Shown: in pieces, positions 54,593 through 64,000 of the stretch
Numbering within the stretch: the first letter of the stretch is position 1
How the letters are laid out: every line of letters starts with the position of its first letter
Translations under genes and position numbers: made by a program
Notes under the pieces: model-generated
Database searches by the model: none
Told to the model about the DNA's origin: nothing
Seen by the model: only the letters and a program-made list of their open reading frames with translations
Source of the DNA: an uncultured Eggerthellaceae bacterium
GTDB taxonomy: Bacteria; Actinomycetota; Coriobacteriia; Coriobacteriales; Eggerthellaceae
Assembly (NCBI GenBank): GCA_903789375.1
Contig: CAIFEB010000001.1
Coordinates: 1-64,000, forward strand
DNA length: 64,000 nucleotides
Reading direction: 5' to 3'

Positions 54593-54709
54593 GGAGCTTC
54601 GGGCCGACGCGAGGACGGTGGCGCTCCAGCAGCATCGCATGACGTCGGGCGCTGTTGTGGTTTTCCGTTGCGGTGGGATGACGGTTTGGGAAGAGCGGTC
54701 CCAAGCGCG

Positions 54710-54715
54710 TATACT
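54710..54715 (+). promoter_or_regulatory. -10 element of the def operon
   Basis: TATACT, 71 bp before def, with TTTGGG about 19 bp upstream as a weak -35. Confidence 0.4.
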
Positions 54716-54786
54716 CAGCCTGAATAATCCCTGACCGAACGCACAGAAGCGTTCGCGTTGACAATCGTGAATAGGATGGACTTACC

Positions 54787-55323
54787 GTGCTGAACATCGT
54801 CAAATCACCGGATCCGTTGCTCAACCAGCAGTGCGAGCCCTGCGAGCTTCCCGACAAATCTCTCAAGCGCCTTGCCAAGCAGATGGCGCAAACCATGTAC
54901 AAGAACAACGGCGTGGGCATTGCCGCGCCCCAGGTGGGCGTTCTCAAGCAGCTCATCGTCATCGATTGCGGCCCCGAGGACGAACGCAACCCAATCGTGC
55001 TCATCAACCCCGTCGTCGTCGAAACCAAGGGCGAGCCGGTGACTGAAGGCGAGGGCTGCCTGTCCATCCCCGGCATCACGGTGCCCGTCTCGCGCCGCCC
55101 GTGGGCACGCGTCCAGTATTACGACTTCGACGGCGAGCTGTGGGAAATCGAAGGCGACGGGCTTCTCGGCCGCTGCCTGCAGCATGAAACCGACCATCTG
55201 AAGGGCGTCACCCTGTTCGAGAGCTGCACGCCGCAGGTTCGCCTGCGTGCTGTGACCGCCTATGAGCAGGCGCGTTCCGAAGGAGCGCGTCCGGGCGACA
55301 CCTCCATCGAAGTGAGGGCGTAA
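54787..55323 (+). CDS. def: Peptide deformylase
   Basis: 178 residues from GTG 54787. The three family motifs are complete: GVGIAAPQVG, EGCLSIP (metal-binding Cys) and QHETDHL (His and catalytic Glu). Removes the formyl group from new proteins. Forms an operon with fmt, its opposite number, which adds the group to Met-tRNA. Confidence 0.96.
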   Translation: MLNIVKSPDPLLNQQCEPCELPDKSLKRLAKQMAQTMYKNNGVGIAAPQVGVLKQLIVIDCGPEDERNPIVLINPVVVETKGEPVTEGEGCLSIPGITVPVSRRPWARVQYYDFDGELWEIEGDGLLGRCLQHETDHLKGVTLFESCTPQVRLRAVTAYEQARSEGARPGDTSIEVRA

Positions 55324-55327
55324 GGCC

Positions 55328-56275
55328 ATGCGCGTCGTGTTCATGGGAACGCCGCAGCTCGCGGCAACTGTTCTCGAAATCCTCGCTGCGCACCACCAGG
55401 TCATCGCGGCGTACACGCGCCCCGATGCCGTGCGTGGGCGGGGGTCGGCGCTGTCCGGGTCTCCCGTCAAGGAAACGGCGGAGCGCCTGGGCATCCCGGT
55501 GGAGACGCCGCGCACGCTGCGCGACGCCGACGCCATCGCGCACCTTGAAGCGTACAAGCCCGATGTCGTCTGCGTTGCGGCGTACGGCATGATCCTCCCC
55601 GACGAGGTCATCGATGCGGCGCCTTTCGGCTGCCTCAACGTGCACGGGTCGCTGCTACCGCGCTGGCGCGGAGCGGCACCCATCGAGCGGTCCATCCTTG
55701 CCGGCGACGCGCGCACGGGCGTGTGCATCATGCGCGTCGTGTCCGAGCTCGATGCAGGCGACTGGTGCGTGCGCCGCACGACTGCCGTCGCCGGGAAGTC
55801 GACCGACGTGCTGACCGCCGAGCTTGCGCAGCTGGGCGGAGAAGCGCTCTGCGAAGCGCTCGACCAGGCGCAGGCGGGCACGCTATCGTGGACGCCCCAG
55901 GACGCGGCGGGGTGCACGTACGCGAAGAAGATAACGAAGGGCGAGCTCGATCTCGCTCCGGAAGACAACATCGAGACGGCGCAGCGCAAAGTGCTCGCAT
56001 CGGACGAGCAGCATCCGTCCCATGCGGTCATCGCTGAGCGCGCCGTATCGGTGCTCGAGACGAAGCTGCCCGACGAGCGCGCTTGGGAGCTGGCGGGCGA
56101 CTGCCTGCCCGGCGACGTGCGCTTTAGCGCCAAGCGACTGTTCATCGGCTGCGGTGACGGCCCGCTCGAGGTCGTCCGCGTCAAACCGAACGGGAAGAAG
56201 GCCATGGACGTCGCGGCGTTCGCCGCGGGCATCCAGGGCATCAAGAAGAACACGAAGAAGTGGGGGAGCAGGTAA
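55328..56275 (+). CDS. fmt: Methionyl-tRNA formyltransferase
   Basis: 315 residues. The catalytic loop NVHGSLLPRWRGAAPI and early GRGSALSGSPVKETA are conserved, followed by the C-terminal OB-like tRNA domain. Starts 4 bp after def and overlaps rsmB by one base (TAATG). Confidence 0.96.
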   Translation: MRVVFMGTPQLAATVLEILAAHHQVIAAYTRPDAVRGRGSALSGSPVKETAERLGIPVETPRTLRDADAIAHLEAYKPDVVCVAAYGMILPDEVIDAAPFGCLNVHGSLLPRWRGAAPIERSILAGDARTGVCIMRVVSELDAGDWCVRRTTAVAGKSTDVLTAELAQLGGEALCEALDQAQAGTLSWTPQDAAGCTYAKKITKGELDLAPEDNIETAQRKVLASDEQHPSHAVIAERAVSVLETKLPDERAWELAGDCLPGDVRFSAKRLFIGCGDGPLEVVRVKPNGKKAMDVAAFAAGIQGIKKNTKKWGSR

Positions 56276-58734
56276 TGTCCGAACAGGGCGAAAACGGCAA
56301 GAGGCAGGGCTCGTACCGGGGGAAACCCTCAGGCAACGGCGGGCATCGCGCGGGTGGGCAGAACCGACGCGGCTCCTATTCCGGCGGCGGGCGCGGAAAC
56401 GGCGAGCGCTCGTACGGGCGCGGCGGCCGCGGTGGACGCGGCGACGGAAAATCGTACGGGTCGGGTTCCAACGGCCCGCGCGACGGGCGTCGTTCGTCCG
56501 ACGGACGGCGCGACGATCGCAGGGGCGGCTCGGGAAAGGGTGGCTATGGCCGGCGCGACGGCGGCCAGAAACGCTCGTGGTCGTCCAACGGCCCGCGTTC
56601 CCGCTCGAACGACCGCAGGAACTGGTCGGACAAGCGCGAAGAGGGCGCATCGTCCGACGGAAAGCGCGAGTACCGCGGTCGTGACCAACGCACCGACCGC
56701 AACGGCAACGCGCGCGGCGGATCGTATGGCAAGCGCTCGGACGGCAGGGGATCCTTCCACGGGGACCGCAGCCGTTCCGGTGACCGCTCGCGCAACGGCG
56801 GGCGGGGAGGACGCGGCGGCGCGCGGCCGAACGGCAGGGGTGGCCGCTCGTTCAACAACGATCGGCGTGACAACCGCGGCGCGGGCAAGAAGCCGTACCA
56901 GAAGCGCACGTACCGCGCCGATGCGCACGACACGCGCAGAACCGGCGCCGACGAAGCGGTAGACGCCAAGCTCACAGCCGCGCAAGCCGCCGATGAGCAG
57001 AAGTCGGACGCGACCTTCGCGCAAACAGCTGCCACCGACGCCGCTGCCGCAGGTCAAGAGCATGAAGCAACTGCGGAGGCTGCCGAGGCTGAGCGCACAC
57101 CGCTCCCCGACGGTCAGAAGCCCTGGAAGCCCAATAAGACTCGCCGGATCAAGAGCAAGCGCGAGCTGGACAACGAGGCCGTCTCGCATCTGATGAACGA
57201 GAACAAGCCCGCCTACAAGGGCCGCCTCGACCGGAAGCGCGACGAGTTCGAGCATCCGCGCGCGCACGCTGCGGCCATGGAGCTCGCCGAGGCTGCCGCA
57301 GCGGAGGAAGCGGCGGCGAACGACGACGGGCAGGCGCTCGGCCGCCCGTTCGACTTCCGCGACCGCTTCGCCAAGAACGCCGCGAGCCCGGCGCGTCTTG
57401 CCGCGCTCTACGTCACAGGCGAAATCCGCACGCGGCACGCGTTCGCTCACGAGCTCATCGCGAAGAACATCGACACCGCTGACATGTCGCAGCAGGACCG
57501 CGCGTTCGCGACGCTGCTCGTGCTGGGCGTCGTGAGCACCTCGGGCGCGCTCGACAACGTCATCAACCGCGGCATCCGCAAGCCGTCCGATCTGTCGCCC
57601 GAGGTGCGCGACGCACTGCGCATCTCCACGTACGAGATCATCTACCTGGGCAAGCAGCCGCATGCTGCCGTCGACCAGGGCGTCGAGCTCGTGCGCGCCG
57701 CCGCTCCGAGCGCATCGGGCCTTGGTAACGCCGTGCTCCATCGCATCCTGAAGATGCGCGACGAATTCCCGTTCGGCGATCCGAACCGCGACGTCGAGGC
57801 GCTCGCTTTGGCGTACGCGTTCCCCACGTGGATGGCCAAGCGGCTCATCGAGGACCTGGGTGCCCAGGCGGCGTCCAAGCTCATGCACGCCTCGAACGAG
57901 GAAGCGCCGCTCTACATCGGTGTGAACTCCATCATGGCGGCAGACGGCGAAGTGGAGTCGATCTTCGCCGAAGCGGGAAGCGCCCTCGTGCCCGCGGGAT
58001 CCGCCGGCGTCGAGCCCGCGGGATGCTACCGCGTCGAGAACGCCCGCGCCATCGCCGACGGCCGTGTGCGCCAGCTCTTCGCCGAGGGAAAAATCCTCGT
58101 GTCCGATGCATCGGCGCAGGCCATCGCAACGTTCGTCGTGGGCGACAACCCCGATGCCGAGGTGCTCGAAGTGGGCGCCGGGCGTGGTACCAAGACGATC
58201 CTCATCCAGAACGACGCGAAGCGCCGGTTCGGGCATCAGCTTGCGCTCACGTCGATGGACGTGCGCGACTTCAAAGCCGAGCTTCTTGCCGAGCGTGCGA
58301 AAACGTACGGTGTGGAACTCGCTGACATCGTGCGCGGCAACGCCGCTCGTCTGAACGAGATCATGCCGGGCAGGATGTTCGACACGATCTTCATCGACGC
58401 GCCGTGCTCGGGCCTCGGCACGCTGCGCCGCCACCCCGAAATACGGTGGCGCATGCGCGAGCAGCACATCAAGGAGCTTGCCGCCACGGGGTATTCGCTG
58501 CTCAAGTCGGCAGCGGGCCAGGTGAAGCCGGGCGGACAGATCATCTACGCCACGTGCACGGTTACCTACGAGGAGAACAACGCCATCGTCAAGCGCTTCC
58601 TCGAGTCGCCCGAAGGCGCCGACTTCACGCTGGCGCCGCTTGCCGGCAAGCCCTGCTTCGCGTCGATGCTTTCGGCGGGCACCCCGGACGCGCACTTCGC
58701 CGCGCGTTTCGTGCGCAAGGCGGAAAGCGACTAG
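56275..58734 (+). CDS. rsmB: 16S rRNA m5C967 methyltransferase RsmB with very long RG-rich N-terminus
   Basis: 819 residues, against about 430-450 for usual RsmB. Residues 1 to about 235 are Arg/Gly/Ser-rich and disordered (SYGRGGRGGRGDGKSYGSGS, NGGRGGRGGARPNGRGGRSF); about 235-360 are Ala/Glu/Lys-rich. From about 365 comes the NusB-like RNA domain (PARLAALYVTGEIRTRHAFA) and then the methyltransferase: LEVGAGRGTKT (AdoMet), DAPCSGLGTLRRHPEIRW (motif IV Cys) and YATCTV (catalytic Cys). The RG-rich part resembles RNA-binding RGG tails of helicases and may concentrate the enzyme on nascent rRNA. ATG 56275 is fixed by the fmt overlap. Confidence 0.9.
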   Translation: MSEQGENGKRQGSYRGKPSGNGGHRAGGQNRRGSYSGGGRGNGERSYGRGGRGGRGDGKSYGSGSNGPRDGRRSSDGRRDDRRGGSGKGGYGRRDGGQKRSWSSNGPRSRSNDRRNWSDKREEGASSDGKREYRGRDQRTDRNGNARGGSYGKRSDGRGSFHGDRSRSGDRSRNGGRGGRGGARPNGRGGRSFNNDRRDNRGAGKKPYQKRTYRADAHDTRRTGADEAVDAKLTAAQAADEQKSDATFAQTAATDAAAAGQEHEATAEAAEAERTPLPDGQKPWKPNKTRRIKSKRELDNEAVSHLMNENKPAYKGRLDRKRDEFEHPRAHAAAMELAEAAAAEEAAANDDGQALGRPFDFRDRFAKNAASPARLAALYVTGEIRTRHAFAHELIAKNIDTADMSQQDRAFATLLVLGVVSTSGALDNVINRGIRKPSDLSPEVRDALRISTYEIIYLGKQPHAAVDQGVELVRAAAPSASGLGNAVLHRILKMRDEFPFGDPNRDVEALALAYAFPTWMAKRLIEDLGAQAASKLMHASNEEAPLYIGVNSIMAADGEVESIFAEAGSALVPAGSAGVEPAGCYRVENARAIADGRVRQLFAEGKILVSDASAQAIATFVVGDNPDAEVLEVGAGRGTKTILIQNDAKRRFGHQLALTSMDVRDFKAELLAERAKTYGVELADIVRGNAARLNEIMPGRMFDTIFIDAPCSGLGTLRRHPEIRWRMREQHIKELAATGYSLLKSAAGQVKPGGQIIYATCTVTYEENNAIVKRFLESPEGADFTLAPLAGKPCFASMLSAGTPDAHFAARFVRKAESD

Positions 58735-58912
58735 CGCTCCGAGCGCGCGACGGAAGCGCTCCGCCATCGGGCTTCGGCGCGTATGGGCGGCGCGGCTGTG
58801 CGTCCGCATGCTGGACGGTGAAACGTCCGGGCGGGACGGCGTGCAGCCGACAGACGAACGCGCTCGCGCGGAACCGCTTGCGCGGCGCGCTCCGGTAACA
58901 AGATGGTTCGAA

Positions 58913-58942
58913 CGAAGGCGTGCCCGCACAGGCGCGCCTTCG
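58913..58942 (+). terminator. Terminator-like hairpin after rsmB
   Basis: CGAAGGCGTGC/GCGCGCCTTCG (58913-58923, 58932-58942; one G-U pair). No strong T run. TACGAT shortly after (58949-58954) may be the -10 of the next gene. Confidence 0.5.
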
Positions 58943-58980
58943 TGCATTACGATGGATGCATCGTTCGAAAGGATCAGCTT

Positions 58981-60936
58981 ATGACCATCATCTCTGCGTT
59001 CGCCGTGCCCCATCCTCCCGTCATCGTGCCGTCCGTCGGCAAGGGGGACGAACGTCCGATTGCGGCGACGACGGCCGCCTACCAGCAGGTCGCACGCGAG
59101 ATTGTCGCCGCGAAACCCGAGGTCATCGTTCTGACGAGCCCCCATGCGCCGCTGTTCCGCGACGCGTTCCACATCACCGTCGACCCGCGTCTGTCGGGCA
59201 CGATGGCGCAGTTCCGCGCATTCGACGAGGAGATGACCGCTCGCTGCGACGTAGAGCTGGCGCGCAAGATCGAGGCGTACGCCGATCGGGCGCACATCAC
59301 GACCGTCGACGACCGCCGCTACGGCCCGACCATGGACCATGCGACGTACGTGCCGCTTTCGTTCGTACGGGAGGCGTGGAAAGAGGCGAACCCCGAGGCG
59401 GACGCCGACCTGCCGTGCCGCATCGTGCGCATCGGCCTGTCCGGATTCTCGAGCGAGGTCCATCGTGAGCTCGGGCGGTGCACCGCCCGAGCAATCGACG
59501 CGCTCGACCGGCGCGCGGTCTTCATCGCGAGCGGCGATTTGTCCCACAAGCTCAAGGAGGACGGCCCCTACGGGTATGCGCCCGAAGGACCGCAGTTCGA
59601 CGAGCAGATCGGCAAGATCTTCGACACAGGCAAACTTGACGACCTGTTCAAGATGGATCCCGCGATGGTCGAGGCGGCGGCGGAGTGCGGTCTGCGGTCG
59701 TTCCAGATCATGACGGGCGCTATCGAGGACAAGCCGTTCACGTCCGAGCTTCTCAGCCTCGAAGGTCCGTTCGGCGTGGGCTACGGGGTCGCCGCGTTTC
59801 GCACGCCCGAGGCGCCCGAGGACCCGGCGAAGTCGGCGCCCCCGGTCGTCGAGGAGGAAGAGGACGAAGACGCGGGCGAATCGATCTTCACGGCCAACGC
59901 CGACCCGTGCGTCGCGCTCGCGCGGTACGCGGTTGAGACGTTCGTGCGCACGGGCGTCGTGCCCGCCATCCCCGACGATGCGCCGGCCGAGCTCATCGCC
60001 ACCAAGGCGTCGGCGTTCGTTTCGCTGCACAAGGACGGTGAGCTGCGCGGATGCATCGGAACGATCGCGCCCGTGCACCCGACGCTCGCCGACGAGGTCT
60101 TGGAGAACGCCGTGCTCGCCTGCAGCGAGGATCCGCGGTTCGAGGCGGTGACGCCCGATGAGCTCGGGCATATCTCGTACTCGGTCGACGTGCTGAGCGC
60201 GCCCGAGCGCGTCGAGTCCGAGCGCGATTTGGACCCGCGCAAGTACGGGGTCATCGTGGCGAAGGGCAGGCGCCGCGGCGTGCTGCTGCCCGATTTGGAA
60301 GGCGTCGATACGGCGGGGTTCCAGGTCGCCATTGCCAAGCGCAAGGCGGGCATCGACCCGCACGACAGCCACGTGAAGCTGTCGCGGTTCACCGTCACCC
60401 GCTATACGCGCGGAGGTGAGGCGCGGCCGGTTGCCGAGCTGCCCACGGAGCCGGAACTAGAATCGGAGAAAGCGCTTGCGGCGGGCGAAGACGAGGCGAC
60501 CGAAGCCGAGGATGCCATGGCGGAAAATCCGAGCGTTGGCCAGGATGCCGAGGATGCTTCCCGTTCGGAAGAGTCGAAATCGTCCGGCGCGCCGGTGCAG
60601 GTCGAAGACGATGCAGACGCATCTGCGGATGCGGCGAGCGAAACGGATGCGGCGGACGCCCCAGCCGACGATGGGGAAGCGGCGGACGCCTCGGCCGGCG
60701 ACGACGGGGAAGCAGCTTTCCAAGCTTCAGCGGACGCGGAAGGCTCTGCTGCAGAAGAAGATGGCACCGCTGCGACCGCCGGCGAAGCGAAATCCTCGTC
60801 TGACGGCGCGTCGTCTGGCGATGCGCCGGACGGAACGGCAGCTTCCCCTGATGCGAACGGCGCGGATCCGGATAGCGACGCCGACACTGCACGTACGTCG
60901 TCCAAGGCAGCGAAATCAGCCGATGACGGGCGATAA
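58981..60936 (+). CDS. Fused AmrB-AmrA (MEMO1-AMMECR1) protein with acidic tail
   Basis: 651 residues from ATG 58981 (CGAAAGGATCAGCTT). Residues 1 to about 275 are the AmrB/MEMO1 domain, related to class III extradiol dioxygenases (VPHPPVIVPSVG, LTSPHAPLFRDAF, IASGDLSHKL). After a short acidic linker, about 300-480 is AmrA/AMMECR1 (KASAFVSLHKDGELRGCIGT, YGVIVAKGRRRGVLLPDLEG). The last about 160 residues are Ala/Asp/Glu/Ser-rich and disordered. These two domains and a radical SAM enzyme form the conserved but unexplained AmmeMemoRadiSam set; here two are fused and the third overlaps downstream. Confidence 0.88.
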   Translation: MTIISAFAVPHPPVIVPSVGKGDERPIAATTAAYQQVAREIVAAKPEVIVLTSPHAPLFRDAFHITVDPRLSGTMAQFRAFDEEMTARCDVELARKIEAYADRAHITTVDDRRYGPTMDHATYVPLSFVREAWKEANPEADADLPCRIVRIGLSGFSSEVHRELGRCTARAIDALDRRAVFIASGDLSHKLKEDGPYGYAPEGPQFDEQIGKIFDTGKLDDLFKMDPAMVEAAAECGLRSFQIMTGAIEDKPFTSELLSLEGPFGVGYGVAAFRTPEAPEDPAKSAPPVVEEEEDEDAGESIFTANADPCVALARYAVETFVRTGVVPAIPDDAPAELIATKASAFVSLHKDGELRGCIGTIAPVHPTLADEVLENAVLACSEDPRFEAVTPDELGHISYSVDVLSAPERVESERDLDPRKYGVIVAKGRRRGVLLPDLEGVDTAGFQVAIAKRKAGIDPHDSHVKLSRFTVTRYTRGGEARPVAELPTEPELESEKALAAGEDEATEAEDAMAENPSVGQDAEDASRSEESKSSGAPVQVEDDADASADAASETDAADAPADDGEAADASAGDDGEAAFQASADAEGSAAEEDGTAATAGEAKSSSDGASSGDAPDGTAASPDANGADPDSDADTARTSSKAAKSADDGR

Positions 60937-61774
60937 CGCGATATCGCTCACATGCACGGCATGCCCCCATGCGTGCGCGCTCGCTCCGGGCGCGCACGGC
61001 ATCTGCCGGACGCGGATGAATCGCGCGGGCCGCATCGTCGACGAGAACTACGGCCGCGTCACGAGCCTTGCGCTCGACCCGGTGGAGAAAAAGCCGCTCG
61101 CGCGCTGGAATCCGGGGTCGTACGTGCTCTCGGTGGGCAGCTACGGGTGCTCGATGCACTGCCCGTTCTGCCAGAACGCCTCGATCGCCCAGGTGGGAGC
61201 AGACGGCGTCCCCTGGCATGAGATGAAACCCGGCGAGCTTGTGGAGCGCGCTTGTGAGCTGCGGCGACGCGGCTGCATCGGCATCGCGTTCACGTACAAT
61301 GAGCCGCTGTGCGGCTACGAGTTCGTGCGCGATGCTGCAAAGCTCGCCCACGAGGCGGGGATGAGAACCGTCCTCGTGTCGAACGGCATGGCGACTGATG
61401 CCGTGCTCGACGAGCTCGCGGGCCTCATCGATGCGGCGAACATCGACCTGAAGTGCTTCACGGCCGATGGCTACCGTCGCCTGGGCGGCGATTTCGCGGC
61501 GGTCACGCACACCATCGAGCGGCTTGTATCTGACCCGGTCTGCCACGTCGAGGTGACGACGCTCGTCGTTCCGCGGCTCTCAGACGACGAAGCCCAGATA
61601 GACGAGGCGAGCGCATGGCTCGCCTCGCTCGACCCGTCCATCCCGTACCATCTGACGCGGTTCTTCCCGTGCTACCGCATGGCGGAAGGGGTGCCGACGC
61701 CGCTGCGCACGCTCGCCAACCTGGCGGACGTGGCGCGCGCTCACCTCGACGACGTGCTCCTCGGCAACGTGTGA
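60923..61774 (+). CDS. amrS: AmmeMemoRadiSam radical SAM enzyme
   Basis: 283 residues, overlapping the AmrB-AmrA gene by 14 bp. The radical SAM cluster motif is GCSMHCPFCQNASI (C-x3-C-x2-C); an additional N-terminal CTACPHAC...CRTR set suggests further metal ligands. FTYNEPLCGYEF and VVPRLSDDEAQI are family features. Like pyruvate formate-lyase activases it would generate a glycyl or other radical on an unknown target. Confidence 0.9.
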   Translation: MTGDNAISLTCTACPHACALAPGAHGICRTRMNRAGRIVDENYGRVTSLALDPVEKKPLARWNPGSYVLSVGSYGCSMHCPFCQNASIAQVGADGVPWHEMKPGELVERACELRRRGCIGIAFTYNEPLCGYEFVRDAAKLAHEAGMRTVLVSNGMATDAVLDELAGLIDAANIDLKCFTADGYRRLGGDFAAVTHTIERLVSDPVCHVEVTTLVVPRLSDDEAQIDEASAWLASLDPSIPYHLTRFFPCYRMAEGVPTPLRTLANLADVARAHLDDVLLGNV

Positions 61775-61784
61775 GCGCAGCCGC

Positions 61785-62081
61785 TTACCGCCCGGCGTGC
61801 GTGATGGTGACCACGAGGTTGGGGTTCTCAAACGCGACGCGCGCGACGATCGTAATCAGGCGGTACGCCGGCCCGGTCGCTTCTCCCAGCTCATCGGCCA
61901 GCTCGAACGTGATGCGCGCGGTCTTGTTGATGGCGCGCAGGCTGTCGTTGAGCATGGCCGGCGTCTGCTTGTAGAAATCGGGGAACTCCAGCTGGCGCGC
62001 CAGCTGGTCGTGGATGTCGGACACGGTGGTCGCGCTGTCGATGCGGACTCGCGCGGAGATGTTGGGGTCGATGTGCTTCAT
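61785..62081 (-). CDS. Barstar-like small protein
   Basis: 98 residues from ATG 62081 (CGAGGAGGACCC upstream). VSDIHDQLARQLEFPDFYKQ and MLNDSLRAI match the pattern of barstar-family RNase inhibitors (helix, P-x-F/Y-Y, then Leu-x-Asp-x-Leu), and the C-terminus (FENPNLVVTI) fits its last strand. No barnase-type RNase is nearby. The key inhibitor Asp may be present in LNDSL. Convergent with amrS, 10 bp apart. The 550 bp to pyrR contain no other gene. Confidence 0.5.
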   Translation of the reverse strand: MKHIDPNISARVRIDSATTVSDIHDQLARQLEFPDFYKQTPAMLNDSLRAINKTARITFELADELGEATGPAYRLITIVARVAFENPNLVVTITHAGR

Positions 62082-62238
62082 GGGTCCTCCTCGTTTCGCT
62101 GATGCGACGTGGCGCAGCTTGTTCGTCCGCTCCATCATACGCGAACTCCTGCCGCGTGAGGAAACGCGGCACCCGACGCGAGTCCATGCGGCTGGAAGCC
62201 GTGCGCGGGAGGCTGGCGCTCTCCGCCTCGGCACGGAG

Positions 62239-63220
<982 letters not shown>

Positions 63221-63223
63221 TCC

Positions 63224-64000
63224 ATGGCGTTCAACCACAGAAACCTCATCGACATCACCGAGTACTCGGCCGATGACCTTATGCTCATGCTGCGCACGGC
63301 CGAACGGTTCCGCTCGGTCAACGAGCGTCGCGTGAAGAAGCTGCCGACGCTGCGCGGCTACACGGTCGTCAACATGTTCAACGAGCCGTCCACGCGTACG
63401 CGCTCGTCGTTCGAAATCGCCGAGAAGCGCCTGAGCTGCGACACGCTTAACTTCGGCGGCTCGTCGACGTCCACGGTCAAGGGCGAGAGCCTCACCGACA
63501 CGGTGCGCACGCTGTGCTCGTACAAAATCGACCTCATCGTCGTGCGCGACAAGCACGCCGGCGTGCCGCGCAAGGTGGCCGACGTCTCGGGCGTCCACGT
63601 CATCGACGCGGGCGACGGCAAGCACCAGCATCCCACGCAGGCGCTGCTCGACCTGTACACCATCTGGCAGAAATTCGGCCATATCGAAGGGCTCAACGTC
63701 GGCATCGTCGGCGACATCAACCACTCGCGCGTCTGCGGCTCGCTCATCCCGGCGCTGCGCACGCTCGGCGCCCATGTGACGATCGTCGCTCCGGCGACGC
63801 TGCGACCGGCGCGGCCCGAGGTCCTCGGCGTGGAGCACGCAACCGCGCGGCTCGACGAGGCGCTGCCCGACCTGGACGTCGTCTACATGCTGCGCATCCA
63901 GCGCGAACGGCTCGAGGGCGCGCCATACCCCAGCCTGCGCGAGTACAACATGCTCTACGGTCTGACGGAGGAGCGCGAGAAGCTCATGCGCCCGGACGCC
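63224..64000 (+). CDS. pyrB: Aspartate carbamoyltransferase, catalytic chain (5' part)
   Basis: 259 codons from ATG 63224 (GGGAGGCGAATAGTCC) to the window edge, of about 310 expected. Carbamoyl-phosphate motif FNEPSTRTRSSFE and aspartate-side HQHPTQALLDLYTIW are intact, with the mobile loop YMLRIQRER near the end. Second step of pyrimidine synthesis; co-transcribed with pyrR (3 bp apart). Confidence 0.95.
   Translation, partial: MAFNHRNLIDITEYSADDLMLMLRTAERFRSVNERRVKKLPTLRGYTVVNMFNEPSTRTRSSFEIAEKRLSCDTLNFGGSSTSTVKGESLTDTVRTLCSYKIDLIVVRDKHAGVPRKVADVSGVHVIDAGDGKHQHPTQALLDLYTIWQKFGHIEGLNVGIVGDINHSRVCGSLIPALRTLGAHVTIVAPATLRPARPEVLGVEHATARLDEALPDLDVVYMLRIQRERLEGAPYPSLREYNMLYGLTEEREKLMRPDA

Noticed and set aside
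56329-60372. 1347-codon open frame on the minus strand
   Set aside because: It lies antisense to rsmB and the AmrB-AmrA gene, both of which have clear motifs. Long antisense frames are expected in GC-rich coding DNA; its Arg/Ala/Val/Gly composition is low-complexity and shows no domain.

Overview
The window looks like a chromosome segment from a high-GC Gram-positive bacterium of the class Coriobacteriia, most likely Eggerthellales (Eggerthella/Slackia/Gordonibacter-like). The reasons are the high GC, the many GTG starts, the rimP-nusA-rnpM-infB-rbfA-nrnA-truB-ribF order, and the similarity of many proteins to what I know of that group. Genus is not resolved. I saw no rRNA, tRNA or CRISPR array.

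Layout. 1-7.2 kb: accessory and decayed DNA. It holds a gene tail at the left edge, an AEC-type permease downstream of two paired DUF262-only genes, a divergent TetR-type regulator, tail-to-tail fragments of an IS21-type istA, and a tandem pair of DUF4230 membrane proteins. 7.2-27.9 kb: a composite genomic island next to the 3' end of guaA. Copies of the guaA 3' sequence (core TCCCACTCA) recur at 7.24, 10.58, 14.29 and 27.92 kb. Two of them carry the repeat TGGGAACCA exactly 90 bp from the core, which suggests several islands inserted one behind another at one attachment site. Cargo includes a zinc-ribbon/membrane-protein pair, an AbiE toxin-antitoxin with a perfect palindromic operator, and a hydrolase-nitroreductase-TetR cluster. 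The youngest element (about 14.3-27.9 kb) carries a repressor-like double-HTH gene, a low-GC Cys/His-rich gene, excisionase, tyrosine integrase, MobC-like and RepA-like genes, a dense repeat region, and a four-gene restriction operon (hsdR, hsdM, hsdS, DUF262-HNH) headed by an orphan Phd-type antitoxin.

27.9-64 kb: ordinary core chromosome. guaA (GMP synthesis); uppP (cell-wall lipid carrier recycling); chorismate mutase plus DAHP synthase (aromatic amino acids); ilvD-ilvB-ilvN-ilvC and serA-leuA (branched-chain amino acids and serine) behind a T-box-like leader; rimP-nusA-rnpM-infB-rbfA-nrnA-truB-ribF (transcription/translation and RNA maturation); a YfcE-type phosphoesterase, dgt and dnaG (nucleotide pools and replication priming); def-fmt-rsmB (N-formyl-methionine cycle and 16S rRNA methylation); a fused AmrB-AmrA protein with the radical SAM partner AmrS; a barstar-like gene; and pyrR-pyrB behind a recognisable PyrR attenuator, with pyrB running off the right edge.

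The most promising places for something undescribed are the stacked guaA islands with their arm-site geometry, the Phd-led restriction operon, the repeat region at 19.8-20.1 kb, and the DUF262-only gene pair. Among the core genes, RsmB has a very long RG-rich N-terminus and NusA a C-terminal Cys/His knuckle.
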